Source of the DNA: Actinomycetota bacterium | Lineage (GTDB): Bacteria > Actinomycetota > Acidimicrobiia > Acidimicrobiales > Ilumatobacteraceae | DNA length: 15,822 nucleotides | Assembly: GCA_009703975.1 (NCBI GenBank) | Contig: WLFB01000004.1 | Span: 1-15,822 of the forward strand | Direction: 5' to 3' | In this document: piece after piece, positions 1 to 7,169 of the stretch | Numbering within the stretch: the stretch's first letter is position 1 | How the letters are laid out: every line of letters begins with the position of its first letter | The notes under the pieces: model-generated | What the model saw: only the letters and a program-made list of their open reading frames with translations | Database searches by the model: none | Told to the model about the DNA's origin: nothing | Position numbers and translations under genes: made by a program

Positions 1-318
1 CGCGTACCAAAGTTGAAGGGTTTCAATAACCCGTTTCGTGTTGAATATTATGCAGTCAATCTTGATGCCGTTGACTCTCTTGGCGTCGCCGAGGTAGACC
101 CTGCGTCACTCGTTGCTGGTGGTGTGGCCCATAAAGGTCAAATGATCAAAGTTCTTGGTCGCGGAAAAATCACCCGAGCGGTCAAAGTTTCAGTTCATGC
201 CATTTCTAAGTCAGCACAAGAAGCGATTGTTGCCGCTGGCGGGTCTGTAGTTATCTTGCCTCCGACATTTAGAGGCGTTCGACCACCGGCCAAGGGCAGT
301 CAGTTCACCAACCGCTAG
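1..318 (+). CDS. rplO: 50S ribosomal protein L15, 3' part
   Basis: This is the C-terminal part of large-subunit protein L15, a 23S rRNA-binding assembly protein. The frame is open from the first base of the window, so the gene starts upstream; 105 residues are visible before the TAG. The stretch PKLKGFNNPFRVEY and the later segment KVLGRGKITRAVKVSVHAIS, followed by an alanine-rich helix and GGSVVILPP, are typical of the L15 C-terminal domain. An internal TTG at 13 is not the start. The gene lies 47 bases before secY, the classical end of the spc operon, so the two are probably co-transcribed. Nothing about it is unusual. Confidence 0.95.
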   Translation, partial: RVPKLKGFNNPFRVEYYAVNLDAVDSLGVAEVDPASLVAGGVAHKGQMIKVLGRGKITRAVKVSVHAISKSAQEAIVAAGGSVVILPPTFRGVRPPAKGSQFTNR

Positions 319-365
319 TACAGTTCGTTTGGTTCGGCTCACACAACAAATAGCGAGGCAATGTC

Positions 366-1685
366 GTGGCAAAAATTAGCAACATTTTTAAGGTTGCAGA
401 ACTTCGAAATAAGATTCTGTTTACGCTCGCGATGCTGGCGGTCTATCGACTCGGCAGTTCTTTGCGTGTGCCGGGAGTTGACTCTCAAGCCATTAGCCAA
501 CTTCGTGAAGCATCAAAATCTCAAGGAGCCCTCGGTTTTCTAAACTTATTTTCGGGTGGTGCGTTCGGCAGTTTTTCTATATTCGCGCTCGGCATCATGC
601 CGTACATCACTTCAAGCATCATCATGCAGGTATTGACGGTTGTAATTCCAAAACTTGAAGAGTGGCAACAAGAAGGCGCAACCGGTCAACGCAAAATCAC
701 ACAATGGACTCGCTACGTAGCGATTGGTATTGCGACATTGCAAGGTGCAGGATTGACTTTTATTTTCGGTCAAGGTCGAGGGTCGGCTTTTTTCAGTGCT
801 AGTCGTAAGGCTCCAGATGTTGTTCTGCTAGATCCATTTATGCCACGGGCACTACTCGTGATTCCGTCGCTTGTTGCAGGCACTGCTCTATTGATGTGGC
901 TTGGTGAATTAATTAGCCAACGCGGCATCGGCAACGGAATGTCAATGGTTATTTTTGCATCGGTTGTCAGCGGTTTGCCGTATAACTACTATTCGCTTTT
1001 GCAGACGCGAAAAACTCTCGTGTTTGTTATCTTGGTGGCACTCTCGATTGGCATCATCATCGCAGTTGTGCGTGTTGAACTTGGTCAAAGGCGCATCCCA
1101 GTGCAATTTGCCAAACGAGTAGTAGGTCGCAAAATGTATGGCGGCCAGAACACATATATTCCGTTGAAAGTAAACCAGTCAGGTGTTGTGCCAATTATTT
1201 TCGCCAGCTCAGTGTTGTTATTGCCAGTTCTGATGTCAAATATGCTCGGCAGTGGCGAAGGTTGGCGCGGGTCGATTGCTCGATTTGTTGATCAGTACCT
1301 CATTAATAGTCAGAACTTAATGTATGTCACTGTCTTCGGGTTGTTGATTATTGCGTTCGCATACTTTTATAACTCGATTGCCTTTGATCCAATTCGTCAA
1401 GCAGACCAATTGCGTAAGCAGGGTGGGTTCGTACCTGGTATTCGTCCTGGTCAGCAAACCGAAGCCTTTTTAGGTAAGACCGTTAATCGCATCACTCTGC
1501 CCGGCGCCACGTTTGTTGCAGTAATCGCAATTTTGCCTTACATCGTTTTGTGGGTAGGCAAAGTTAGTTCGTTTCCGTTTGCTGGTACAACAGTTTTGAT
1601 CGCCGTTGGTGTGGCACTTGAACTGATGCGCCAAATCGATAGTCAGTTAATGCAACGCAATTATGAAGGTTTCCTCAAGCAATAA
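366..1685 (+). CDS. secY: Protein translocase subunit SecY
   Basis: SecY is the pore subunit of the SecYEG channel in the cytoplasmic membrane, which exports and inserts proteins together with SecA or the ribosome. The protein has 439 residues, the usual length, and hydrophobic blocks consistent with ten membrane segments. The plug region and first signature lie at about 58-99 (GIMPYITSSIIMQVL at 76-90, then PKLEE). The second signature is at about 178-197 (GIGNGMSM). Cytoplasmic loop landmarks are QFAKRVVGRKMYGGQ near 247-261 and GGFVPGIRPGQQTEAFL near 353-369. It ends in the typical MQRNYEGFLK. The GTG start at 366 is preceded by GAGG at 355-358 and gives the expected N-terminus MAKISNIFKV. 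The ATG at 361 is in another frame. Confidence 0.98.
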   Translation: MAKISNIFKVAELRNKILFTLAMLAVYRLGSSLRVPGVDSQAISQLREASKSQGALGFLNLFSGGAFGSFSIFALGIMPYITSSIIMQVLTVVIPKLEEWQQEGATGQRKITQWTRYVAIGIATLQGAGLTFIFGQGRGSAFFSASRKAPDVVLLDPFMPRALLVIPSLVAGTALLMWLGELISQRGIGNGMSMVIFASVVSGLPYNYYSLLQTRKTLVFVILVALSIGIIIAVVRVELGQRRIPVQFAKRVVGRKMYGGQNTYIPLKVNQSGVVPIIFASSVLLLPVLMSNMLGSGEGWRGSIARFVDQYLINSQNLMYVTVFGLLIIAFAYFYNSIAFDPIRQADQLRKQGGFVPGIRPGQQTEAFLGKTVNRITLPGATFVAVIAILPYIVLWVGKVSSFPFAGTTVLIAVGVALELMRQIDSQLMQRNYEGFLKQ

Positions 1686-1705
1686 TTCATTAAACACGTA
1701 ACTTT

Positions 1706-1721
1706 CAATAACGTTTTATTG
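1706..1721. repeat. Small AT-rich inverted repeat between secY and adk
   Basis: CAATAA at 1706-1711 and TTATTG at 1716-1721 are perfect inverted copies around a CGTT loop. The stem is short and AT-rich, with no T-tract behind it, so a terminator is unlikely. It lies about 24 bases before the adk start and may be chance. Confidence 0.3.
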
Positions 1722-1744
1722 GCCAAGGATCGGAATCAAAACTC

Positions 1745-2401
1745 ATGAGCGGTGGAGTACGAATAATAATGTTCGGCCGACAAGGTGCTGGCAAAGGAAC
1801 TCAAAGTGCAAGGCTGGCGGAGCATTTTGGTGTGCCGCACATTTCAACTGGAGAGATGCTTCGCAACGCAGTGAAACAAGATTCAGTTGTCGGGCGTGCA
1901 GCTAAAGCAGTTTTAGACCGAGGCGAATTAGTTGACGACGACTTGATGGTGTCACTTGTTCAAGGTCGTATCGGACAAGAAGATGCACGTGTTGCCGGCT
2001 ATGTTTTGGATGGGTTTCCTCGTACGGTTGCCCAAGCAGCTGCCTTTGATTCATTGACTGAAGCGCGACCAGTTGGATATGTGATTGACTTGGACGTCGC
2101 GCGGGAAATAGTTTTGGTTCGACTTTCTGGTCGGCGAGTCTGCGAATCGTGTTCGACTAACTACACGGCACCAGAAAACGAGCCAAAACCCTGGATTTGT
2201 GAAAAATGCGGGGGATCCGTGGTTCAGCGCACCGATGACACCCAGCAGGCGATCAATCATCGACTTGATGTTTACGAGGCTCAAACTGCCCCATTAATCA
2301 ATTTCTATCACGGGCGCGGGTCGCTACATGTAGTAGACGGGGTCGGCTCGCCAGACGAAGTCTTTGGTCGGCTTACCTCGGTTGTAAATTTAGGAAAATA
2401 A
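1745..2401 (+). CDS. adk: Adenylate kinase, zinc-lid type
   Basis: Adenylate kinase interconverts ATP plus AMP and two ADP in the cytoplasm. The 218-residue protein has the P-loop GRQGAGKGTQ at 11-20, the AMP-site segment ISTGEML at about 33-39, the DGFPRT motif at 89-94 and Arg130/Arg131. The lid is the long form and carries four cysteines in two CxxC pairs (C133, C136, C152, C155), the pattern that binds structural zinc in this family. The P-loop has Arg-Gln where many family members have Pro-Pro. The ATG start follows AAGGA at 1725-1729 and CGGA at 1731-1734. It lies 59 bases after secY, the usual adk position. In many genomes map would come next, but it is absent here. Confidence 0.97.
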   Translation: MSGGVRIIMFGRQGAGKGTQSARLAEHFGVPHISTGEMLRNAVKQDSVVGRAAKAVLDRGELVDDDLMVSLVQGRIGQEDARVAGYVLDGFPRTVAQAAAFDSLTEARPVGYVIDLDVAREIVLVRLSGRRVCESCSTNYTAPENEPKPWICEKCGGSVVQRTDDTQQAINHRLDVYEAQTAPLINFYHGRGSLHVVDGVGSPDEVFGRLTSVVNLGK

Positions 2402-2454
2402 CCGCGAAATTGTACTGATCTATAAATGGTTTTAAATCGTTATATCTCGGGGGT

Positions 2455-2483
2455 TTGAGAGCGATAGTTCAGGGCGATAGCGT
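2455..2483 (+). promoter_or_regulatory. Candidate promoter for infA and the alpha operon
   Basis: TTGAGA at 2455-2460 is followed after exactly 17 bases by TAGCGT at 2478-2483. This fits a housekeeping actinobacterial pattern with a TTGA-type -35 and a TANNNT -10. It sits in the largest non-coding gap of the window, where a new transcript could begin. A start site near 2490 would leave a leader of roughly 65 bases. The match is moderate and was found by eye. Confidence 0.35.
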
Positions 2484-2496
2484 GACAAGTCGCCCT
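2471..2496. repeat. Inverted repeat over the candidate infA promoter
   Basis: AGGGCGA at 2471-2477 and TCGCCCT at 2490-2496 form a perfect 7-base dyad with a 12-base centre. The centre contains the candidate -10 element. The dyad could be an operator or, in read-through RNA from adk, a hairpin. No T-tract follows, so it does not look like an intrinsic terminator. Confidence 0.5.
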
Positions 2497-2498
2497 AA

Positions 2499-2514
2499 AC
2501 GATCATCTGATCGT
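2499..2514. repeat. Second hairpin in the infA leader
   Basis: ACGATC at 2499-2504 and GATCGT at 2509-2514 form a perfect 6-base stem with a 4-base loop (ATCT). An outer pairing of GCCC at 2492-2495 with GGGC at 2516-2519 would enclose it. That pairing competes with the upstream dyad for the same bases, so two alternative folds are possible in an RNA covering both. Confidence 0.45.
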
Positions 2515-2556
2515 CGGGCAATGAATGTAACAACAAAGAAATAGTTCGGAGAAACT

Positions 2557-2781
2557 TTGCCCAAAAATAAGGAAGATGCAATCGTGCTGGAAGGCAAGAT
2601 TACTGAATCCCTACCCAACGCAATGTTTCGAGTTGAGCTCGAAAATGGACACACAGTCTTGGCTCACATTTCAGGAAAAATGCGAATGAATTACATTCGA
2701 ATTCTTCCTGGCGACAAAGTGCAAGTAGAACTAACACCGTATGACCTCACAAGAGGTCGTATTACTTACCGATTTAAATAA
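2557..2781 (+). CDS. infA: Translation initiation factor IF-1
   Basis: IF-1 binds the A site of the 30S subunit and helps start-codon selection with IF-2 and IF-3. The 74-residue protein is a single OB-fold domain matching the family along its whole length, with [14 protein letters not shown] in the middle, then HISGKMR and a C-terminus [11 protein letters not shown]. The start is a TTG at 2557, chosen because it gives the expected [11 protein letters not shown]-terminus and lies 5 bases after GGAG at 2548-2551. It is separated from adk by 155 bases and followed 17 bases later by rpmJ. The rare TTG start may lower initiation strength. Confidence 0.97.
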   Translation: MPKNKEDAIVLEGKITESLPNAMFRVELENGHTVLAHISGKMRMNYIRILPGDKVQVELTPYDLTRGRITYRFK

Positions 2782-2798
2782 AGACAAGAAGGCGTGCA

Positions 2799-2912
2799 GT
2801 GAAAGTAAGAACCAGCGTTAAAAAAATATGCGAGAAGTGCAAGATTATCCGTCGGCACGGTCGCGTAATGGTGATCTGCGAAAACCCACGTCATAAGCAA
2901 CGTCAAGGCTGA
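2799..2912 (+). CDS. rpmJ: 50S ribosomal protein L36
   Basis: L36 is the smallest large-subunit protein and sits on 23S rRNA. The gene encodes 37 residues beginning [15 protein letters not shown] and ending PRHKQRQG. It carries the zinc-ribbon ligands of the zinc-binding paralogue: a CxxC pair at residues 11 and 14, Cys27 and His32. The GTG start is preceded by GAAGG at 2788-2792 with a 6-base spacing. It lies between infA and rpsM, the conserved position, with 17 and 14 bases either side. It is short enough to be missed by a length cut-off. Only this zinc-binding type is present in the window. Confidence 0.96.
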   Translation: MKVRTSVKKICEKCKIIRRHGRVMVICENPRHKQRQG

Positions 2913-2926
2913 GCGAGAGAGACAAG

Positions 2927-3307
2927 ATGGCACGTATTTCAGGAGTAGACATTCCGCGCGAGAAGCGCCTAGAGATAGGTCTGACCTATATTTTTGGTAT
3001 CGGTCGTGTTACCGCGAAAAAACTTTGCAGCGAAACTGGTATTAGTCCAGACACTCGCGTGCGTGATCTGACTGACTCTGAGGTCAACAAGATTCGTATG
3101 TTCATCGAGAACAACCTAAGTGTTGAAGGTGATCGTCGTCGAAATGTTCAAACAGACATCAAACGAAAAATTGAAATTGGTTCATACCAAGGCACTCGTC
3201 ATCGCAAGGGATTACCTGTTCGTGGTCAGCGCACACACACAAATGCGCGCACACGAAAAGGACCGAAGAAGACGGTAGCTAACAAGAAAATGGCAGTGAG
3301 GAAGTAA
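2927..3307 (+). CDS. rpsM: 30S ribosomal protein S13
   Basis: S13 lies in the head of the small subunit, contacts P-site tRNA and bridges to the large subunit. The 126-residue protein begins [14 protein letters not shown], followed by the helix-two-turn-helix segment around [11 protein letters not shown]. The basic tail contains [19 protein letters not shown], which binds 16S rRNA, and ends KKMAVRK. The ATG start follows a purine-rich GAGAGA stretch. rpsK begins 2 bases after its stop, so the two are probably translationally coupled. It opens the standard rpsM-rpsK-rpsD-rpoA-rplQ alpha operon. Confidence 0.98.
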   Translation: MARISGVDIPREKRLEIGLTYIFGIGRVTAKKLCSETGISPDTRVRDLTDSEVNKIRMFIENNLSVEGDRRRNVQTDIKRKIEIGSYQGTRHRKGLPVRGQRTHTNARTRKGPKKTVANKKMAVRK

Positions 3308-3309
3308 CT

Positions 3310-3705
3310 ATGGCTGATCCAAAACCAAAAACTCGAAAGCGTAAGCGCGAGCGTCGTAATGTCGCAACCGGCATTGTGCATATCAAGAGTTCGTTCAACA
3401 ACACAATCGTTTCAATCACCGACACAGAAGGCAACGTAATCGCGTGGGCATCATCTGGTGGAGTTGGTTTCAGTGGCTCACGAAAATCAACACCGTTTGC
3501 CGCGCAAATGGCAGCAGAAAAAGCTGGACGTGCTGCGATGGAGCTTGGTCTTCGTCGCGCTGAAGTGCGAGTCAAGGGTCCAGGTTCTGGTCGCGACACT
3601 GCTCTGCGTCAGATTCAAAATCTTGGCATTGAAGTTTCAGGCATCAAAGATGTCTCCCCAGTTCCACACAACGGCTGTCTTCAGCCAAAGCGAAAGAGGC
3701 CGTAA
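3310..3705 (+). CDS. rpsK: 30S ribosomal protein S11
   Basis: S11 lies on the platform of the small subunit near the mRNA exit and the Shine-Dalgarno interaction. The 131-residue protein has a basic N-terminus ([14 protein letters not shown]), then [18 protein letters not shown], then [20 protein letters not shown]. It ends with the family's conserved [14 protein letters not shown]. The ATG at 3310 uses a GAGGA ribosome site lying inside the end of rpsM. A 165-residue open frame overlapping this gene and rpsD in another phase is not real, since both ribosomal proteins fully account for the region. Confidence 0.98.
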   Translation: MADPKPKTRKRKRERRNVATGIVHIKSSFNNTIVSITDTEGNVIAWASSGGVGFSGSRKSTPFAAQMAAEKAGRAAMELGLRRAEVRVKGPGSGRDTALRQIQNLGIEVSGIKDVSPVPHNGCLQPKRKRP

Positions 3706-3708
3706 CTC

Positions 3709-4326
3709 ATGGCTCGCTATACAGGTCCAAAAGTTCGTATCTCACGCCGTCTTGGTGTCAACGTTTTCGAAAACACAAAAGGCTCGAAGGCTCTTGAGCG
3801 TCGGCCGTTTCCACCAGGTCACCACGGTCGCTCGCGTCGTAAAGGTGCAGGCAGTGAATATCTTGCGCAGTTGCAAGAAAAGCAGAAGGCAAAATACATC
3901 TATGGTTTGCTTGAGCGTCAATTTCGTAATCTCTACGAGAAGTCAGTGCGTTTGACTGGGCCGACTGGTGAGAACTTGTTGCGTCTACTTGAATTGCGCC
4001 TTGACAATGTTGTTTACCGTGCCGGATGGGCTGCATCGCGTCCGCAGGCTCGTCAGTTTGTTAGCCACGGGTTGATCAAGGTCGATGGCAAGCGAGTCGA
4101 TATTGCGTCGTACACATTGCAAAAAGGTGAAGTTGTTTCGCTTTCTGAAAAGGCAAGCAACATGATCATCATCCAACACAACATCGATACTCTTGGCCGC
4201 AAAATGGTCGGCTGGCTTGATATTGCAGAAGCCGGCAAGCAGGTCACAGTGCGCGAGTTGCCAGTGCGTGAGCAAATTGATGTACCAGTACGTGAACAAT
4301 TAATCGTTGAGCTCTATTCAAAGTAA
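3709..4326 (+). CDS. rpsD: 30S ribosomal protein S4, cysteine-free type
   Basis: S4 is a primary 16S rRNA binder that nucleates assembly of the small subunit and, with S5, affects decoding accuracy. The 205-residue protein begins MARYTGPKVRISRRLGV and has the PPGHHGRSRRK element. The S4 RNA-binding domain is at about 95-157 (LELRLDNVVYRAGWA through VSHGLIKVDGKRV). It contains no cysteine at all, so it is the form without the N-terminal zinc site. It starts 3 bases after rpsK and ends 30 bases before rpoA. In some bacteria S4 represses its own operon, but I see no recognisable S4 target here. Confidence 0.98.
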   Translation: MARYTGPKVRISRRLGVNVFENTKGSKALERRPFPPGHHGRSRRKGAGSEYLAQLQEKQKAKYIYGLLERQFRNLYEKSVRLTGPTGENLLRLLELRLDNVVYRAGWAASRPQARQFVSHGLIKVDGKRVDIASYTLQKGEVVSLSEKASNMIIIQHNIDTLGRKMVGWLDIAEAGKQVTVRELPVREQIDVPVREQLIVELYSK

Positions 4327-4356
4327 CCCCAAATAAGAATTGTCTAAGGAGAAAAA

Positions 4357-5289
4357 ATGCTTGTAATCCAACGCCCGACAGTCGAACCAATCGGCTCACC
4401 ACAAAACAACCGTCAGAAATTTTCGGTTGGTCCACTAGAACCAGGTCTTGGTCACACAATCGGCAACTCATTGCGTCGAATGTTGTTGTCATCGATTCCT
4501 GGTGCGGCAATTACTTCAGTAAAGTTCGAATCTGCATTGCATGAGTTCGACACAATTGAAGGTGTATCCGAAGACGTAACTGAGATCATTCTTAATCTCA
4601 AAGATGTTGTTTTGGTGTCAACTTCAGATGATCCAATTGCACTTCATGTAGATGTCAAAGGGCCAATGGAGCTCACAGCCGGTGACATTCAGTGCCCACC
4701 AGATGTTGAGATTCTTAACAAGTCTCAGAAAATCGCCACTCTCTCAGCAAAGGGCAAGCTCGTGTTTGACCTTACGGTTGAGCGCGGCAAAGGCTACATG
4801 TCGTCAGATCGTGACGGAGCTCGTAAGACAATTGGCATCATCCCAATTGACGCAATTTTCTCGCCAATTCGTCGAGTTACATTTGAAGTTGAGCCAACTC
4901 GAGTAGAGCAGTCAACTAATTACGACAAACTTGTTATCGACATTGAGACAGACGGCTCGATAACGCCGGTTGATTCGCTTGCTTCGGCTGGTGCAACTTT
5001 ACGTTCGCTAGTTGATCTCGTTGCGAATTTGACTGCAGATCCAGTGGGTCTTGAACTTGGCGAAGTTGTTGGTTACTCAAGTGGCACCGGCGATCTAGAC
5101 ATGCCAATTGAAGACCTCGATCTTTCAGAGCGACCACGCAACTGCTTGAAGCGCGGACAAGTTCACACGATTGGCGAGTTGCTAACTCGGTCAGAAGAAG
5201 ACTTGATGAACATCACCAACTTCGGTCAGAAGAGCCTTGATGAGATCAAACAAAAACTTGATGAGCGAGGACTCTCGTTGCGCCTCTGA
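4357..5289 (+). CDS. rpoA: RNA polymerase alpha subunit
   Basis: The alpha subunit dimerises to seed RNA polymerase assembly and contacts promoter DNA and activators. The 310-residue protein has the N-terminal dimerisation domain at about 1-230, with PLEPGLGHTIGNSLRRMLLS at 26-45 and VEPTRVEQSTNYDKLVI at about 178-194. A short linker leads to the C-terminal domain at about 248-310. Arg259 and the run NCLK at 262-265 match the UP-element-binding residues of the E. coli protein (R265, N268-K271). It lacks the acidic tail that lengthens some actinobacterial alphas. The ATG has an excellent AAGGAG at 4346-4351, the strongest ribosome site in the window together with that of rplQ. Confidence 0.98.
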   Translation: MLVIQRPTVEPIGSPQNNRQKFSVGPLEPGLGHTIGNSLRRMLLSSIPGAAITSVKFESALHEFDTIEGVSEDVTEIILNLKDVVLVSTSDDPIALHVDVKGPMELTAGDIQCPPDVEILNKSQKIATLSAKGKLVFDLTVERGKGYMSSDRDGARKTIGIIPIDAIFSPIRRVTFEVEPTRVEQSTNYDKLVIDIETDGSITPVDSLASAGATLRSLVDLVANLTADPVGLELGEVVGYSSGTGDLDMPIEDLDLSERPRNCLKRGQVHTIGELLTRSEEDLMNITNFGQKSLDEIKQKLDERGLSLRL

Positions 5290-5356
5290 GCCTTCGAGAT
5301 TTTTGCTGAGAATCAACTGAATTAAAATATCTAAATAATCAAGGAGACGATTCACT

Positions 5357-5728
5357 ATGCCAGGAAGACCACGACGCGGACCAAGTTTTGGTGGAAGCTC
5401 GTCACACGAAAGATTGATGATGGCCAACTTGGCTTCGTCATTGTTCGCTGCTGAAGGCATCGTAACGACTGAGACGAAAGCAAAAGCGCTTCGTCCGATC
5501 GCCGAGAAATTAATTACAAAGGCAAAGAAAGCTCAGGGCACGAGCCCGATGCGAGTGCACCGCATTCGTCAGATTCAGAGTTACCTTCGCGACAAAGAAA
5601 TGACAAACAAACTTGTCAATGTTGTTGCACCTCGTTACACAGAGCGCAATGGTGGCTACCTTCGAATCTTGAAGCTTGGCCCACGTCACGGTGACAATGC
5701 ACCGATGGCGCGCATCGAACTTATCTAG
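5357..5728 (+). CDS. rplQ: 50S ribosomal protein L17
   Basis: L17 lies near the peptide exit of the large subunit. The 123-residue protein begins MPGRPRRGPSFGGSSSHERL, then has the helix MMANLASSLFAAEGIVTTET and KAKALRPIAEKLITKAK. It ends RHGDNAPMARIEL, as the family does. The ATG is preceded by AAGGAG at 5341-5346. The 67 bases between rpoA and rplQ contain no clear hairpin, so the alpha operon probably reads through. truA follows 23 bases later, the common actinobacterial order. Confidence 0.97.
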   Translation: MPGRPRRGPSFGGSSSHERLMMANLASSLFAAEGIVTTETKAKALRPIAEKLITKAKKAQGTSPMRVHRIRQIQSYLRDKEMTNKLVNVVAPRYTERNGGYLRILKLGPRHGDNAPMARIELI

Positions 5729-5751
5729 TTCGAAAAACAAAAGCATCTGTG

Positions 5752-6561
5752 ATGCGCCGAGCACGATTCGTCGTCGCGTATAACGGGGCAAAGTTTCACG
5801 GTTTTGCGATTAATCCAGGTGTCGAAACTATTGCCGGCACTCTCGGTGGGGCGTTGCAACAAATCTTTCAAAGAGTTGTGCCTGTTGTTTCTGCTGGGCG
5901 CACAGATACTGGGGTACACGCTCGAGGCCAAGTAGTTAGTTGCGATCTTCGAGATGACGTTGATTTAGCTCTTTTACAGAAGCAACTGAACTCAATGTGC
6001 GGGCCCGAAATTATTGTTCGACACGCATCTTGGGCGAGCAACGAGTTTCACGCGAGATTCTCGGCAATTTGGCGGCATTACCAATACACGATCTATAACG
6101 CCGAGTATCCAGATCCATTTTTGGTTGCAACATCGTGGCATGTTGTTGCGCCACTTAATTTTCGCGCATTACACATGGCTTGTGATCCAATAATCGGCAC
6201 GCATGATTTCTCGGCATTTTGTCGTCGGCCAAAGCAAGATCTTGAGCCTGACCTTGAAGGCCCAGAAACTAACGAGCCTGAAGTTCGAGAAGTTTCCTTA
6301 AAGAGGTATGTGATGCAGGCGACCTGGCACAACAGGGGTGATGGCATATTTACTTTTGACATCAGGGCGAATGCTTTTTGCCACCAGATGGTCAGATCGT
6401 TAGTGGGCACATTCGTAGATATTGGCGTTGGTAAGCGACCGAGTAGCGACATGATGACTTTGATTCGCTCGGGCGATCGAGCAGAGGCCTCGCAACTGGC
6501 GCCACCCCAAGGCTTATGTTTGGTTGAAGTTGGATATCCAGACGCAGGGATTACTCCCTAA
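5752..6561 (+). CDS. truA: tRNA pseudouridine(38-40) synthase
   Basis: TruA converts uridines 38-40 of the anticodon arm of many tRNAs to pseudouridine. The protein has 269 residues from this ATG. The catalytic aspartate lies in SAGRTDTGVHARGQV near residue 52. Other landmarks are FVVAYNGAKFHGFA at the N-terminus, RFSAIWRHYQYTIYN, the GTHDFSAFCRRP block and the C-terminal NAFCHQMVRSLVGTFVDIGVG. A GTG directly before (5749) would add one methionine; neither start has a convincing ribosome site. An acidic segment (DLEPDLEGPETNEPE) lies in the middle, in a variable loop of the family. It follows rplQ closely and may be read through from it. Confidence 0.95.
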   Translation: MRRARFVVAYNGAKFHGFAINPGVETIAGTLGGALQQIFQRVVPVVSAGRTDTGVHARGQVVSCDLRDDVDLALLQKQLNSMCGPEIIVRHASWASNEFHARFSAIWRHYQYTIYNAEYPDPFLVATSWHVVAPLNFRALHMACDPIIGTHDFSAFCRRPKQDLEPDLEGPETNEPEVREVSLKRYVMQATWHNRGDGIFTFDIRANAFCHQMVRSLVGTFVDIGVGKRPSSDMMTLIRSGDRAEASQLAPPQGLCLVEVGYPDAGITP

Positions 6562-6577
6562 AGCCCATATTCTTGTT

Positions 6578-6608
6578 GGGCCGATTGTTATTTGGGTGGT
6601 TTCGGCCC
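6578..6608. repeat. Inverted repeat around the candidate rplM -35
   Basis: GGGCCGA at 6578-6584 and TCGGCCC at 6602-6608 are perfect inverted copies 17 bases apart. A second dyad, GCCCA at 6563-6567 with TGGGC at 6577-6581, and a third, CGGCC at 6603-6607 with GGCCG at 6620-6624, share bases with it. A perfect 10-base palindrome CGTTTAAACG follows at 6623-6632. There is no T-tract, so intrinsic termination after truA is not well supported. Confidence 0.5.
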
Positions 6609-6614
6609 TATCAT
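6585..6614 (+). promoter_or_regulatory. Candidate promoter for rplM-rpsI
   Basis: TTGTTA at 6585-6590 and TATCAT at 6609-6614 are separated by 18 bases and fit a housekeeping promoter. A start near 6621 would give a leader of about 64 bases. The 123-base gap it sits in is the second largest in the window. The -35 lies wholly inside the inverted repeat at 6578-6608. Confidence 0.35.
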
Positions 6615-6684
6615 TACGAGGCCGTTTAAACGAGTGCGAAGAGCCCTCAGGCGGTTGCTAATTCTAGATTTCAAGGAACTTTTT

Positions 6685-7131
6685 ATGCGTACATATTCTG
6701 CAAAACCAGCTGACGTCAAGCGCGCTTGGCATTTGATTGATGCCGAAGGGCTTGTGCTCGGTCGACTTTGCACAGAGACTGCAACTTTGCTTCGCGGCAA
6801 ACACAAACCGATGTACACACCAAGCATGGATACTGGTGATCATGTCGTAATTATCAATGCATCAAAAATTGTTCTTACTTCGGGCAAAGCCGATCGCGAA
6901 ATGGTCTATGACTACTCTGGTTATCCAGGTGGTTTGAAATCAGAAACATACGCACACCTTTTAGATCGCAAACCTGGTGATGCAATCCGTCGTTCAATTC
7001 GCGGAATGTTGCCAAAGGGAACTCTCGGACGTGAGATGTTGAGCAAGTTGCAGGTTTATCCAGGTGCAGAACATCCGCACGCAGCGCAATCACCAAAAGT
7101 GCTTGAGCTTCCACACGCCAAGGCTCGCTGA
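6685..7131 (+). CDS. rplM: 50S ribosomal protein L13
   Basis: L13 is an early-assembling large-subunit protein. From this ATG the protein has 148 residues, the family length. Landmarks are AWHLIDAEGLVLGRL at the N-terminus, RGKHKPMYTPSMDTGDHVV in the centre, the YSGYPGGLKS loop and IRGMLPKGTLGREML. The start was chosen because AAGGA at 6673-6677 lies 7 bases upstream. The open frame runs back to a TTG at 6592, but that extension (31 residues rich in Arg) is not part of L13 and overlaps the candidate promoter and dyads. rpsI follows after 38 bases, as in nearly all bacteria. Confidence 0.97.
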   Translation: MRTYSAKPADVKRAWHLIDAEGLVLGRLCTETATLLRGKHKPMYTPSMDTGDHVVIINASKIVLTSGKADREMVYDYSGYPGGLKSETYAHLLDRKPGDAIRRSIRGMLPKGTLGREMLSKLQVYPGAEHPHAAQSPKVLELPHAKAR

Positions 7132-7169
7132 GTCGAGCATTAGAAAAATTAGAGAAAAGAGACAAACTC

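Noticed and set aside
361..543. 60-residue open frame at the start of secY
   Set aside because: It is in another phase over the secY 5' end, with no family resemblance; the GTG at 366 gives authentic SecY.
2471..2514. Intrinsic terminator after adk
   Set aside because: The stems are good but no T-run follows either of them, so an operator or leader role is more likely.
3458..3955. 165-residue open frame across rpsK and rpsD
   Set aside because: Both ribosomal proteins are complete in their own frames and explain this region; the overlapping product resembles nothing.
6592..6684. Upstream TTG extension of rplM by 31 residues
   Set aside because: L13 begins MRTYSAKP at 6685 with AAGGA correctly spaced; the extension overlaps dyads and the candidate promoter.
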